Source: JACDCA01 sp963810305 (lineage in GTDB: Bacteria; Acidobacteriota; Vicinamibacteria; Vicinamibacterales; 2-12-FULL-66-21). From it: DNA of 64,000 nt. Shown here one piece after another: positions 8,359 to 18,041 of this stretch. Both the position numbers and the translations under genes were made by a program. Within the stretch, counting starts at the first letter, position 1. Each line of letters starts with the position of its first letter. The stretch is from NCBI GenBank assembly GCA_963810305.1, contig CAWEMY010000018.1, positions 62,001-126,000 of the forward strand, given 5' to 3'. The notes below the pieces were generated by a model that made no database searches, was not told the origin of the DNA, and saw only the letters and a program-made list of their open reading frames with translations.

Positions 8359-11300
8359 GTGTCTTTCGCATCCTTTCATCCCATCGTTCAGGAGTGGTTC
8401 ACGGCGGCAGTCGGTGTGCCGACTGCGGCGCAGCTGCGCGGCTGGGAATCAATCAAGCGGCGGACGCCACACCCTGATCGCGGCGCCAACCGGATCCGGC
8501 AAGACACTGGCTGCCTTTCTCAGTGCGCTCGACGAACTTTTCCAGGAAGGCCTGCGCGGACAGCTGGCTGACGAAGTGCGCGTCATCTACGTCTCGCCGC
8601 TCAAAGCACTGAGCGCGGACATTCACAAGAACCTGGCGGAGCCACGGAGCGCGATTCACGCGAGAGCCGCCCGAGCTGGCCTCTCGGTACCTGGAATTTC
8701 AGCCGCGGTCAGAACCGGAGATACCACGCAGTCGGAGCGTGCGGCGATGCTCCGCACGCCGCCGCATCTCCTGGTCACGACGCCGGAATCGCTGTACCTG
8801 CTCCTCACCGCCGACCGCAGCCGCGAGATGCTGCGCAGCGTCCGAACGGTGATCGTCGACGAGATTCACGCCGTTATCGGGACACGCCGGGGTGCGCACC
8901 TCGCACTTTCGCTCGAGCGGCTGCAGGCACTGACCGGGCAGCCATATCAGCGGATCGGACTCTCAGCGACCCAGAAGCCGATCGAGGAGGTTGCCCAGTA
9001 CCTCGTCGGAACGTGTGGCGGCGACTGCTCGATCGTCGATACCGGGCATCGGCGCGAGATCGATCTCGGGGTCGAGATTCCGCAGTCCTCCCTTGACGCA
9101 GTGATGTCGCAGGAAGTGTGGGAGGAGTACTACGACCGGCTCCAGAAGCTGATCGAAGCGCATCGGACGACGCTTGTTTTCGTCAACACGAGACGGATGG
9201 CCGAGCGGCTCGCGCGGCATCTCTCCGACCGGCTGGGCGAGGACGCGGTCACGGCACATCACGGCAGCCTGTCGAAGGAGACGCAGGCTGGCTGCCGAGA
9301 ACCGTTTGAAAACCGGAAAGCTTCGGGCACTCGTCGCCACTGCGTCGCTCGAGCTGGGGATCGACATCGGTCACGTGGATCTGGTCTGCCAGATCGGTTC
9401 ACCGCACCGGATCGCCATTCTTCTTCAGCGTGTCGGACGCTCCGGACACAGCATCGCGGGCACGCCAAAAGGACGCCTCTTCCCTGTTTCGCGAGAGGAC
9501 CTCGTGGAATCGGCGGCGCTGCTCCGATCAGTACGACGCGGCGAGCTCGACGCCATCGTCCAGCACGATACTCCCCTGGACGTGCTCGCCCAGCAGCTCG
9601 TCGCCGAAGCGTCGAGTCGGGACTGCGATGAAGAAGACCTGTTTGCAATGGCGCAACGGGCGTGGCCGTATCGCAGCCTGACGCGTGAGGAGTTCGATGC
9701 CGTACTGAAGATGGCGGCCGACGGCTTCTCGACGCGGCGCGGCCGCCGTGCGGCGCTCCTGCATCGGGACGAAGTCAACGGGCGCGTTCGCGGCCGCCGC
9801 GGCGCGCGCCTGCTGGCGCAGTTGTCGGGCGGCGCGATCCCTGAAGTGGCCGACTACCGCGTCGTCCTGGAGCCTGGCGACACTTTCATCGGCACGGTCA
9901 ACGAAGATTTCGCCATCGAGAGCATGGTCGGCGACGTGTTCCAGCTCGGGAACAGCTCCTGGCGCGTGCTTCAGGTCGCCGCTGGAACGGTCCGAGTCGC
10001 CGATGCGCGGGGCACGCCACCGAATATTCCGTTCTGGTTCGGCGAAGCCCCCGCGCGCAGCGACGAACTGTCGCGGGCCGTCAGTGACCTGCGCGCCGAC
10101 ATCGAGGCACGTCTGGTAGAGGCCGGCTTTAGCCGGCCTGACACCGAAAGGCCGGCTGACCGCCTCCGCCAAGGCTACGGCGAGTCTCGCCGAAGCGGTT
10201 TCGCGAAGGCGGAAGCCGGCCTCCACCAATGGCTCGTCGAAGAAACCGGGATCCCCGCGGGCGCTGCCGAGCAACTGGCCGAGTACTTTGCCGAAGGCCG
10301 AAGACTGCTCGGCGTCATCCCGACGCAGGCGACGCTGGTGCTCGAGCGGTTCTTCGACGAAGCGGGCGGCATGCAGCTCGTGCTCCATGCGCCTTTCGGC
10401 AGCCGCATCAACAAGGCGTGGGGGCTCGCATTGCGCAAGCGGTTCTGCCGTCAGTTCAACTTCGAACTTCAGGCCGCCGCCACCGAGGACGCCATCCTGC
10501 TGTCACTCGGACCGCAGCACTCGTTCCCGCTGGCCGACGTCTTCCGCTACCTGCATCCTGAGACCACGCGCGACGTGCTCGTCCAGGCGTTCCTCGATGC
10601 GCCGGTATTCCAGACCCGCTGGCGCTGGAACGCCACGATCTCGCTGGCGGTGCCGAGAAACCGCGGTGGCCGCAAGCTGGCGCCGCAGATCCAGCGCATG
10701 CTCGCCGACGACCTCATGGCCTCGGTCTTCCCCGACGCCGCGGCCTGTCTCGAGAACATCCCGGGGGATCGCGAGATCCCGGATCATCCGCTGGTCAACC
10801 AGACAGTTCGCGATTGCCTGCAGGAAGCGATGGACTTCGACGGCTTCACGCGCGTCCTGCAGGGGATCCACGAAGGCAGGATGCGCCTGGTCGCACGCGA
10901 CACGCCGGAGCCTTCCGTATTCGCCCACGAGATTCTGAATGCCAGGCCGTACGCATTTCTGGACGATGCGCCGCTGGAGGAACGCCGGGCGCACGCGGTC
11001 CAGTCCCGGCGTGCCGGCGAGCCGTCCTCGAGCGGAGACCTCGGAGCGCTCGACCCGGCGGCGATTGAACGTGTCCGCCAGGAAGCGCGGGTTGAACCAC
11101 GTGATGTCGACGAACTGCACGATGTGCTGATGACGAGCGGATTCCTGACGCCGGCAGAAGCGCGTGCCGTGCCACCTGCCTTGGTCGCGTCGTTGATTCA
11201 GACCGGTCGCGCGACTTGCGCTGGCCAGCTGCTCGTGGCGACCGAACGCATTCAGGAAATGTCGGCCATCAGTCCGGCTGGATCATTCCGTCCGCCGGTG

Positions 11301-12686
11301 ATTGTTCCCGCGTCGCGCACGACGCGTGAGTGGACCCGGCCCGATGCCATCGTCGAAATGCTGCGGGGACGGCTCACCGTGGAAGGACCGGTCACAGCTA
11401 CTGCCCTGGCGGAGTCGCTCGAGATTTCGACGAGTGATGCTGACGCCGCGCTGCTGGTCCTCGAGGGAGAAGGGATTGTTCTGCGCGGGCGGTTCACCCC
11501 TGGCGCCGCCACGATGGAGTGGTGCGACCGTGCGTTGCTGTCGCGGATCCATCGCTACACGCTCAATCGGCTCCGCGCGGAGATCGAGCCCGTCAGCGCA
11601 GCCGACTACATGCGCTTCCTGTTCCGATGGCAGCACGTCGAACCGGCGTCGCGATTGACCGGCGCTGGGGGCCTGCGCGAGCTGGTCGTGCAGCTCGACG
11701 GATACGAGGTCGCCGCAGGCGGCTGGGAGCGTAGCGTCCTGCCGGCGCGGCTCGACGCCTACGATCCGTCGATGCTCGACATGTTGTGCCTGGCCGGTGA
11801 GATCGGATGGGGGCGGCTGTCGGCGCCCACTCCTACGCCAGGTAACACGCCGCGTCTCGTGCCGGCCACGCCGATTGCGCTGTTCCTCCGGGAGCATGCG
11901 GGGGCGTGGCGGCGCGCAAGCCCCGGAGACACTCCGCGTGACGGGTTCCTGACCGATGACGCCCGGGATGTGCTGGAGACGCTATCCCGCCGCGGCGCGA
12001 GTTTCTTCGCCGAGTTGCGGACGGCGACGTCGCTCGATGCTGACCGGTTACGAAGTGCGATCGGCGTTCTCGTCGCATGCGGACTGGCCGTGTCGGACGG
12101 TTTCTCTGGTCTCCGCGCGCTGGTGTGGGCGTCACGGGCTCGTGCCTCCACCGATCGTCGCACCACTTTCGCGGGACGCTGGAGCGCCGTTCCCGAAGCA
12201 AACGCCAGCGGGATCGTGGATGTCGATCTCTTCGCACGAACGCTGCTCCGCCGGTATGGCGTCATCTTCCGCCGACTGTTGGTACGCGAGACCAACGCAC
12301 CACCGTGGCGCGACCTCTGTCGCGCTTACCGGCGGCTCGAGGCGCGCGGTGAGATCCGCGGCGGCCGGTTCGTCGCCGGCATGTCGAGCGAGCAGTTCGC
12401 TCTGCCGGAGGCGGTGACGATGCTCCGCGAGGTGCGTCGGTCCGCGGCGGACGGCCGTCTCGTCACGATCGGGACGTCCGACCCGCTGAACCTCGCCGGA
12501 GTCGTGACACCCGGCGACCGCGTCCGTTCTGCCGGGCGCAACCGGATGGTCTACCGCGACGGCGTTCCACTCGCGGTCATGGAGGGGGACGTCCTCCGCG
12601 AGCTCACTCCTCTTGATGCCGCCCTCGCCGCCGACGTCGCGCGCGCCCTCTCGCGTCGCCGAATGCCCTCCCTCCTTCGTACGTAG
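8359..12686 (+). CDS. lhr: Lhr-type large superfamily-2 helicase (two frameshifts, one in-frame repeat insertion)
   Basis: 3'-5' DNA/RNA helicase of the Lhr family, about 1,440 aa when joined. Visible are motif I APTGSGKT, motif II DEIH (IVDEIHAVIG), motif III LSATQKP, motif IV VNTRRMAERLARHL, motif V ATASLELGIDIG and motif VI QRVGRSGH. A winged-helix/beta-barrel core and the C-terminal DEAD/H-associated region characteristic of Lhr (NEDFAIESMVGDVFQLGNSSW onward) follow. Frame changes occur near 8455-8465 (GWESIK to SGRHTLIAAP) and near 9281-9290 (GSLSKE to RRLAAENRLK). Both fall in conserved blocks, so they are probably sequence errors. GTG start at 8359. A 37-codon palindromic element lies at 10116-10226, and the stop codon lies in the first REP of the downstream array. 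Confidence 0.9.
10116..10226 (+). repeat. In-frame composite palindromic element inside lhr (REP-2 pair with nested insert)
   Basis: Exactly 111 bases (37 codons, no stop). It consists of GTAG, the 20-base palindrome AGGCCGGCTTTAGCCGGCCT (10120-10139), a nine-base gap, then an inverted REP-2 copy split after CTGA (10149-10159). A ~54-base insert (10160-10213) follows, then the right half of the split copy (10214-10222) and CCAC. The insert contains CGGCGAG-T-CTCGCCG, a perfect hairpin, and complementary ends (CCGCCTCCGC against GCGAAGGCGG, one mismatch). It is translated as VEAGFSRP...DRLRQGYGESRR...AEAGLH between two helices of the Lhr core. Confidence 0.85.
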
Positions 12687-12770
12687 TCCAGCCCTTTAGG
12701 GCTGCCCATCGTCAGGACGTCCAGCCCTTTAGGGCTGCCCATCGCAGGACGTCCAGCCCTTTAGGGCTGC
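12683..12770 (+). repeat. REP-1 array, left side of the RAYT gene (three copies)
   Basis: Three copies of CAGCCCTTTAGGGCTG at 12689-12704, 12722-12737 and 12754-12769 sit in a ~33-base repeating unit with nearly identical spacers (CCCATCG..AGGACGTC). The first is preceded by the tetranucleotide GTAG (12683-12686), the classic foot of RAYT-linked REPs. The TAG in it is the lhr stop codon. A further degenerate copy may lie at ~12785-12802. Confidence 0.88.
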
Positions 12771-12792
12771 TTTCGATTTCGTATCCTGGACT

Positions 12793-13299
12793 TTATGGCT
12801 GCCACGTGGTTGCTGGCCTCTCCACCAACTCACTCACCAATTCATCACGCTCCATCACCGCCGACCCGAGAAACGGGTACTGCCGAAAATCCTTCACGAT
12901 GTTTGCTCGGACCGGGTTCATGACGATGTAGCGGATCACGTCCCAGGTTTCCTCGTCGTCGCGGATCACGCGATCGTAGTAACTCGGTTGCCAGAGTCGC
13001 CGGTGATAGGACCTGGCATGTGCGTAGCCGGATTTCTGTTTGGCGAGGTGGGCGAACGATTTCAGATCCGCGTCCTCTCGCTTGCCTTCGACGAGCAGGT
13101 GCAGATGATCGGGCATGAAGACGTACGCAAGTATTGCGAAGTGCTTCGTATGCGCGGCGCTCATTATCTGCACACGCACACACGCAACCTTCTCCGGGTT
13201 GGTGAAGACCTTCTGCCGCGCGTCAGTGCAAAACGTCAGGAAATAACGGTGAAAGCCGGTATAGCCGAATGTCTGAAGGCGCGGGCGCTGCGTGTACAT
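12793..13299 (-). CDS. REP-associated tyrosine transposase (RAYT, Y1/IS200-like)
   Basis: The 168-aa single-domain HUH nuclease opens with a RAYT-like N-terminus (GFHRYFLTFCTDARQKVF). The HUH metal-site motif is MPDHLHLLVEG (~residues 62-72), and the C-terminal region WQPSYYDRVIRDDEETWDVIRYIVMNPVRA carries the candidate catalytic tyrosines and the VxNPVRA block typical of the family. RAYTs cut and join single-stranded REP hairpins and are thought to have been recruited as single-copy housekeeping genes. This one is framed by inverted REP-1 arrays, so it is probably their cognate enzyme. It appears complete. Confidence 0.92.
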   Translation of the reverse strand: MYTQRPRLQTFGYTGFHRYFLTFCTDARQKVFTNPEKVACVRVQIMSAAHTKHFAILAYVFMPDHLHLLVEGKREDADLKSFAHLAKQKSGYAHARSYHRRLWQPSYYDRVIRDDEETWDVIRYIVMNPVRANIVKDFRQYPFLGSAVMERDELVSELVERPATTWQP

Positions 13300-13345
13300 G
13301 CGCCCGCATAGTGCAAATGGGAGCCCGGTGTACCGGCAGCAGCCA

Positions 13346-13466
13346 CAGCCCTAAAGGGCTGGACGCCCTTGCGAACGGGCAGCCCTAAAGGGCTGGACGC
13401 CCTTGGCGAACGGGCAGCCCTGAAGGGCTGGACTACGGCAGCCACAGCCCTCAAGGGCTGGACTAC
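13346..13466 (-). repeat. REP-1 array, right side of the RAYT gene (four copies, inverted)
   Basis: Palindromes lie at 13346-13361, 13380-13395, 13415-13430 and 13445-13460. The loop is AA/TT in the first two, GA in the third and CA in the fourth. The last two are followed by CTAC (GTAG on the other strand). The first two carry GGACGCCC instead. The final CTAC (13463-13466) contains the stop codon of the helix-hairpin-helix gene. Orientation is opposite to the left array, so RAYT is bracketed symmetrically. Confidence 0.88.
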
Positions 13467-14095
13467 GGGATCAGGAAGCGCGCAACGCGCTTGGCTTCGC
13501 CAGCCGTGGAACCCTTGGCAATCGCCGCTTCGATCGCCGCGGCATCTTTGTATGGACGGCCGGCTTTGATCTTGGCCACCAGCGCGGCGTTCGCCCCGGG
13601 GATCGTCATCAGGATCTCATCGGTCGCGGTGTTCGCGTTGATCGGGATGAAGGTGTATTGCGCCAACTTGGAGGTGGCTTCGGCGCCGACGTACTTGCCG
13701 ATCTCCTTGTCGAACTGCGCGTACGAACGCCACGGACGGTATTCGTCGAACTCGTGCGCCATGCGCTTGCCGGCATTCGGCACCAGCATGATCTCCGCAG
13801 CAGTCGCCGTATTCAGATTGATGTGGACGAACGCCTTTGCGTAGAACTCGGTCGCCTGCGCCTGCGTCAGGCCCTGTCCGAGCAGAAACGTATTCAGATC
13901 GGTAATCGACATGAACGGGCGTTTGGCCGCCAGCGCTTTCGCGATCGCGGGCGTCATGTTCGGGAACGTGGCCAGCTCCTTTTCCGCGACCGTGTTCACG
14001 TCGACGACACCGAGCGACTTGCCCACCTGGGCCCGTATCTCCACCGAGATCGCGGCGATCACGATGGCCGCGAACACGACCTTCACCTTATTCAT
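13463..14095 (-). CDS. Secreted protein with three ComEA-like helix-hairpin-helix repeats
   Basis: ATG at 14095 is preceded by GAGGAG. The 210-aa product has a signal peptide (VKVVFAAIVIAAISVEIRAQ) and then three ~45-residue HhH units, each starting with an NTA/NTV motif: VDVNTVAEKELATFPNM, HINLNTATAAEIMLVPNAG and PINANTATDEILMTIPGAN. ComEA-type HhH domains bind DNA without sequence preference, and related domains mediate protein contacts. With export, a role in binding DNA outside the cytoplasm is conceivable but unproven. It is the last gene of the KaiC operon, overlapping the previous gene by eight bases. The stop codon lies in a REP. Confidence 0.8.
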   Translation of the reverse strand: MNKVKVVFAAIVIAAISVEIRAQVGKSLGVVDVNTVAEKELATFPNMTPAIAKALAAKRPFMSITDLNTFLLGQGLTQAQATEFYAKAFVHINLNTATAAEIMLVPNAGKRMAHEFDEYRPWRSYAQFDKEIGKYVGAEATSKLAQYTFIPINANTATDEILMTIPGANAALVAKIKAGRPYKDAAAIEAAIAKGSTAGEAKRVARFLIP

Positions 14096-14561
14096 CTCTG
14101 TTCTCCTCGAGAATCCGTCGACCCGGCGCGAACGCCGGATGTCGATAGGCATATGCAAAACCAATGAGTCCGAGCTGCGCCATCACCCCTGGTGACAATG
14201 CCGGCGGTGTTTTTGCCTGCAGGACCTTCCATAACAGATTATTGCCGGATAGCTCCGGCTCCAGCTCGCGCTGAAACTCGACGTTCGCCCGATAGTGCAG
14301 GAACATCCCCAGAGCTCCGGACACGATGTACAGCAGCATCACGACCTGCACCGCGGCGATGCTGCCTCGCGAACGGCGGATACCGTGCCAGCCGAGCACG
14401 AGGTAGCCCGCTCCGATCAGGCCCAGCGGAATCAGCTGCCAAAGGTCTTCGACGTGATCCAGCAGGAAAAGCTCGGTCAGCGTCCCGGTCATCCCGACCA
14501 CCAGGATCAACAGGAGTAACTTGCGCAGCGCCGCCAGCGTCGCCGCCGTATCCGAAATCAT
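14088..14561 (-). CDS. Four-helix membrane protein of unknown function
   Basis: 157 aa with about four hydrophobic segments (LLLLILVVGMTGTLTELFLL; LIPLGLIGAGYLVLGW; VQVVMLLYIVSGALGMFL; LGLIGFAYAY) and a short charged tail. I do not recognise the family. The start overlaps the histidine-kinase stop as ATGA, and the end overlaps the helix-hairpin-helix gene, so it is translationally coupled on both sides. It is likely an inner-membrane partner in the same pathway. Confidence 0.75.
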   Translation of the reverse strand: MISDTAATLAALRKLLLLILVVGMTGTLTELFLLDHVEDLWQLIPLGLIGAGYLVLGWHGIRRSRGSIAAVQVVMLLYIVSGALGMFLHYRANVEFQRELEPELSGNNLLWKVLQAKTPPALSPGVMAQLGLIGFAYAYRHPAFAPGRRILEENRDE

Positions 14562-16131
14562 TTCAGCACGCGCTGGACGGCATGCAACAGGTCCTGCGGC
14601 GCTGCCGGCTTCCCGACAAAGTCGGTGAATCCCGCCTGGTACGCCGCGTCACGATCCTCCAGGCGCGTATAGGCGGACAGCGCGATCGCCGGGATGTCTC
14701 CGCCTGACGCGGCGCTTCGGATACGGCGGATCAAGGACAGGCCGTCCTCTCCTGGAAGGCCGATGTCGGCAATCAGCACGTCCCACACTTGCCCTTCGAA
14801 TGCGACCAGAGCCGAGGCGGCTGAATCCGCCGTCGCAACACTCGCCTCCGCACGTTCGAACAGGTCGCACACCAACTCCCTCGTCGCCGCATCATCGTCG
14901 ACGACCAGCACGCGCTTGCCGGCGAGCCGGATGGCGAACGCTTCAGCGACGGTCGCGTTCGGACGCTCGGTCACCTCGACGCCGGGCGATCGCGGCAACA
15001 CCACCGTGAACGTGGTGCCGCGTCCGACCCCGTCGCTGCGCACATCGATCCTGCCGCCGTGCAGCTCGACAAGGTGTTTGACGATCGCGAGACCAAGACC
15101 GAGGCCCCCGTGCCCCCGCGTGACGCTCTGGTCGGCCTGGCGGAAGCGGTCGAACACATATGGCACGAACGCCGGCTCCAGACCGATGCCGGTGTCGCCG
15201 ACCGACACACTCAGGTGTCCATCGGTCAAAGTGACGCTGACAGAGATGGTGCCTCCCTCCGGCGTGAACTTCACGGCATTCGACAGAAGGTTCCAGAACA
15301 CCTGCTGGAGGCGATCGACGTCGGCTCGCACCTCCGACTGGGCCGGCGGAACATCGAAGATCAACCGGATACCCTTGGCCTCCGCGGCCGGGCGGAATGC
15401 TTCCACCGCTGCTTCGACGACCCCGTCGAGCGGCACGCGGTGGAGCTCGATCCGGAGCTTGCCGGTGATGATGCGCGCCATGTCGAGCACGTCCTCCACC
15501 AGCTGCGCCTGCGCCCGGGCGTTGCGGTCGATCACCTCCAGGGCACGCGTCGTTCTCGCCGGCTCGAGCTGGCCGTGCCGGAGCATTGCCGTCCAGCCGA
15601 GAATCGCATTGAGGGGCGTCCGCAATTCGTGCGAAAGCGTCGCGAGGAACTCGTCTTTCATCCGGCTCGCTGCCTCCGCATCTTCACGCGCCGCGTGCAG
15701 CGCGACGAGCAGGTCCCGCACCTCGAGCTGCCGGGCGCGCGCACGGATCGCCGCACGAACAATGCTGATTGGGATAGCCACCCGAATGGGGCGGTCGAGC
15801 AGCGTCACGTTGGGAAAGGCGTCCAGCAGATCGGGCGTCTGGAGACCCGGGTGCCCCTCGCGGCCGGCAAACAGGATGATGGGGATGTCTGACCACGCCG
15901 GCTGATCGGCCAGCGTCAATGACAGGCGCGCGAAATCGGCTGTTCGAAGACCTCCTCGGTCAGGATGACGGCCGCGCAGCCGTTCTCGATCTCGGTACAG
16001 AGCCCATTCACCGAGGGACAGATCCGCGCCTCGATCTTCGCTCGCGACAGGAGGTCGTGCGTCAGCATGGCGTCCCGTCCCACGGGCGCGAAGATCAGTA
16101 CTCGGGAAGAACCATCAGTCGCGGCGGGCAT
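14558..16131 (-). CDS. Hybrid histidine kinase with N- and C-terminal receiver-like domains (frameshifted)
   Basis: Cytosolic, ~523 aa when joined. The N-terminal pseudo-receiver (RVLIFAPVGRDAMLTHDLL...VILTEEVFEQP, continuing WSDIPIILFAG) has no clear phospho-acceptor Asp. HisKA H-box is SHELRTPLN (~residue 167). The HATPase has the N-box FWNLLSNAVKFTPEGG and G-boxes DTGIGL and GGLGLGLAIV. The C-terminal receiver has acidic DDD, DIGLPGEDG and a lysine in FVGKPAAP. One base seems missing near 15938-15945 (QPISR should read QPDFARLSLTL). The start at 16131 overlaps the KaiC end by 17 bases. No output domain; it probably passes phosphate to a partner. Confidence 0.85.
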
Positions 16132-17614
16132 CAGACTTGAGCAGGTTCGACGAACCACCGTGATACGTCGGCACGCCGGTCATCACGCCGTGGAAGGCGG
16201 AAAGTGGCTCGCCGACACGGATGCCGTCTGATCCGATCGCGAATTCCCTGATCGTGTTCTCGTGCGATCCGGTGCGTTTCTTGACGACGGAGATTGCCTT
16301 CCGCACCATGCCGCCAGCCTCGAAAAAACGGAACAGCATGACGGCGTCGGCAAGGTAGGTGACGTCCACCGGCGACGCCATGTTCATCCCCATGATGCCG
16401 TGCTGGGCCGCGACCAGAATGGTCGTGACGTCGCGTTCGTTCAGATAGGCGATCAACTCGTGCATTCGCACCAGAGGCGAATGCTGCGTGGGGATTGCAT
16501 TCAGGTAGCCATTCAGGCTGTCGATCAGCACCAGCCGCGCCCCACCATCGACACGCTCGCAGACGCGATAGGCGAACTCACCGGGAGACAGCTCTCCGGG
16601 CTCGATCTGGTCGAGCGTGAGCCTGCCCTCTGCCAGATGGGGAGCGAAGTTCAAGCCCAGCGCGCCATTGCGCTGCAGGAACGTTTTTCGCCGCTCGTCG
16701 AACAGAAAGGCAGCGGCGGGAGCACCACTGGCTACCATTGCGGCAAGATACTGAGCGGCAACCGACGACTTGCCGACTCCGGCAGGCCCCATGAGAAGGG
16801 TACACGTGCCTGGAGTGAGGCCACCGCCGGTGAGCGCATCGAGCTCCACGATGCCGCTGAGAACAGGGGGGAAGGGCGGACCGTCAGCGCGAGCCGTTGG
16901 CACGAGCTGGGGATAGACGACCAGGCCGCCTGTGCGGATCTTGAAGTCGTGATGCCCCTCGATGCCGGGGACACCCCGTACTTTGACTACCCGGACCCTC
17001 CGGCGCGACCTCCCAAATTCGAAGGCCATCTGCTCGAGCTGAATCACACTGTGCGCAATACTCTGCAGTTGCTGATCCTGCTCGTCGGACGTTCGGTCGT
17101 CGAGCATCAGAACCGTACAGCTGCGGCCGGCGAAGTACTCCTTGAGGGCGAGGATCTGGCGACGGTAGCGAAGCGCGTCGCGCGCCAGCAGCCGCATCTC
17201 GGACAACGAATCAAGGACCACACGCGCGGGGTTGACGCGTTCAGTGGCCTGCAAAACCCCCTTGACCATCTCGGCAAGTTCAATTTCCGCAGGGTGATAG
17301 AGCGTGTACTGCTCGTCGGCCAGCGCCCCCGGAGGGGTCAACTCATATATGCCAATCCCGTCGAGCGTCCACCCGTGAGATTCGGCAACCCCCTGCAGCT
17401 CGGCCTTTGTTTCTGATAGCGTTACGTAGAGACAGGATTCCCCTTTTGCCAGTCCTGTTCGCAGAAACTGCAACGCGAGGGTCGTCTTGCCGGTCCCTGG
17501 GTCGCCCTGGATGAGGTGGAGGCGGGCTCTGGGAAAACCACCCCGAAGCAGGTGATCCAGTCCCGAAATTCCACTGGCGGCACGCTCAACCAGAGCGGCA
17601 GGATCAAACGTCAA
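16115..17614 (-). CDS. KaiC-like double-RecA ATPase
   Basis: 499 aa with two KaiC/RecA modules. Walker A is GDPGTGKTT (residues 37-45) and GPAGVGKSS (276-284). Walker-B-like strands are ARVVLDSL and ARLVLIDSL, and KKRTGSHENTIREF in the second module resembles the KaiC CII subunit-interface motif. No KaiA or KaiB gene is present. KaiC homologues outside cyanobacteria are usually signalling ATPases paired with histidine kinases, and here it is the first gene of an overlapping operon with a hybrid kinase. A signal-integrating role is inferred; clock function is not implied. Confidence 0.88.
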   Translation of the reverse strand: MTFDPAALVERAASGISGLDHLLRGGFPRARLHLIQGDPGTGKTTLALQFLRTGLAKGESCLYVTLSETKAELQGVAESHGWTLDGIGIYELTPPGALADEQYTLYHPAEIELAEMVKGVLQATERVNPARVVLDSLSEMRLLARDALRYRRQILALKEYFAGRSCTVLMLDDRTSDEQDQQLQSIAHSVIQLEQMAFEFGRSRRRVRVVKVRGVPGIEGHHDFKIRTGGLVVYPQLVPTARADGPPFPPVLSGIVELDALTGGGLTPGTCTLLMGPAGVGKSSVAAQYLAAMVASGAPAAAFLFDERRKTFLQRNGALGLNFAPHLAEGRLTLDQIEPGELSPGEFAYRVCERVDGGARLVLIDSLNGYLNAIPTQHSPLVRMHELIAYLNERDVTTILVAAQHGIMGMNMASPVDVTYLADAVMLFRFFEAGGMVRKAISVVKKRTGSHENTIREFAIGSDGIRVGEPLSAFHGVMTGVPTYHGGSSNLLKSDARRD

Positions 17615-17706
17615 GGTGCACCTCGCCGGCTATCGTATACCGCTGCACCGGACTCGATTATGCTTACGGGGCCTAAGTGGCGTAAGGAGCGTCTAAGGAA
17701 TTGACT

Positions 17707-18006
17707 ATGAATATGAAGGTTGAGGCTATTCGCCGGGCCAAGCAGGGCATGCTGGAGGATGAGGATCTGCAGGTTCTCATCGCCGAGCGAATCGAAGAGG
17801 ACGGCTCGTTCTGGGTCGCGGCAGGTAAGAACCGGACCGTCATCAATGTCGAGGTCACTGACGGTCACGTGACCCTCACCGGCAACGTCCGTACTGCGCT
17901 CGATCGCCGCCGTGCCGATCTGCTTGCGCGCGCACTCGGCGCAGCCGGCGTAGAGAACCGCCTGCGTGTGGCCGAAGGCACCCCGCAGCCGAAGCGCGTC
18001 GCCTGA
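17707..18006 (+). CDS. Small BON-domain protein
   Basis: 99 aa, ATG at 17707 with AAGGA eight bases before. The BON fold covers roughly residues 20-90 (DGSFWVAAGKNRTVINVEVTDGHVTLTGNV, then ENRLRV). There is no signal peptide, so it is probably cytosolic, unlike the secreted BON protein at 18953-19582. BON domains bind phospholipid or other envelope components. It is divergent from the KaiC operon across a 92-base spacer that likely holds both promoters. Confidence 0.75.
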   Translation: MNMKVEAIRRAKQGMLEDEDLQVLIAERIEEDGSFWVAAGKNRTVINVEVTDGHVTLTGNVRTALDRRRADLLARALGAAGVENRLRVAEGTPQPKRVA

Positions 18007-18011
18007 TTCAC

Positions 18012-18028
18012 GGCCGGCTGAAGCCGGC
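18012..18028. repeat. REP-2 palindrome (GGCCGGCTGAAGCCGGC)
   Basis: A single copy six bases after the BON stop codon, followed by GTCCACC (GTGG tetranucleotide on the other strand). It lies between convergent genes. Same family as the copies at 10120, 30981-31071 and 36668. Confidence 0.8.
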
Positions 18029-18041
18029 GTCCACCGGATCG

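Noticed and set aside
12683..13466. Regularly spaced palindromes resembling a short CRISPR array
   Set aside because: The spacers are nearly identical to each other, the repeat is a 16-base palindrome with GTAG, no cas genes are near, and a RAYT lies between the arrays.
16115..17614. A circadian clock locus
   Set aside because: Only a KaiC-like protein is present; no KaiA or KaiB, and non-cyanobacterial KaiC homologues commonly serve other signalling roles.
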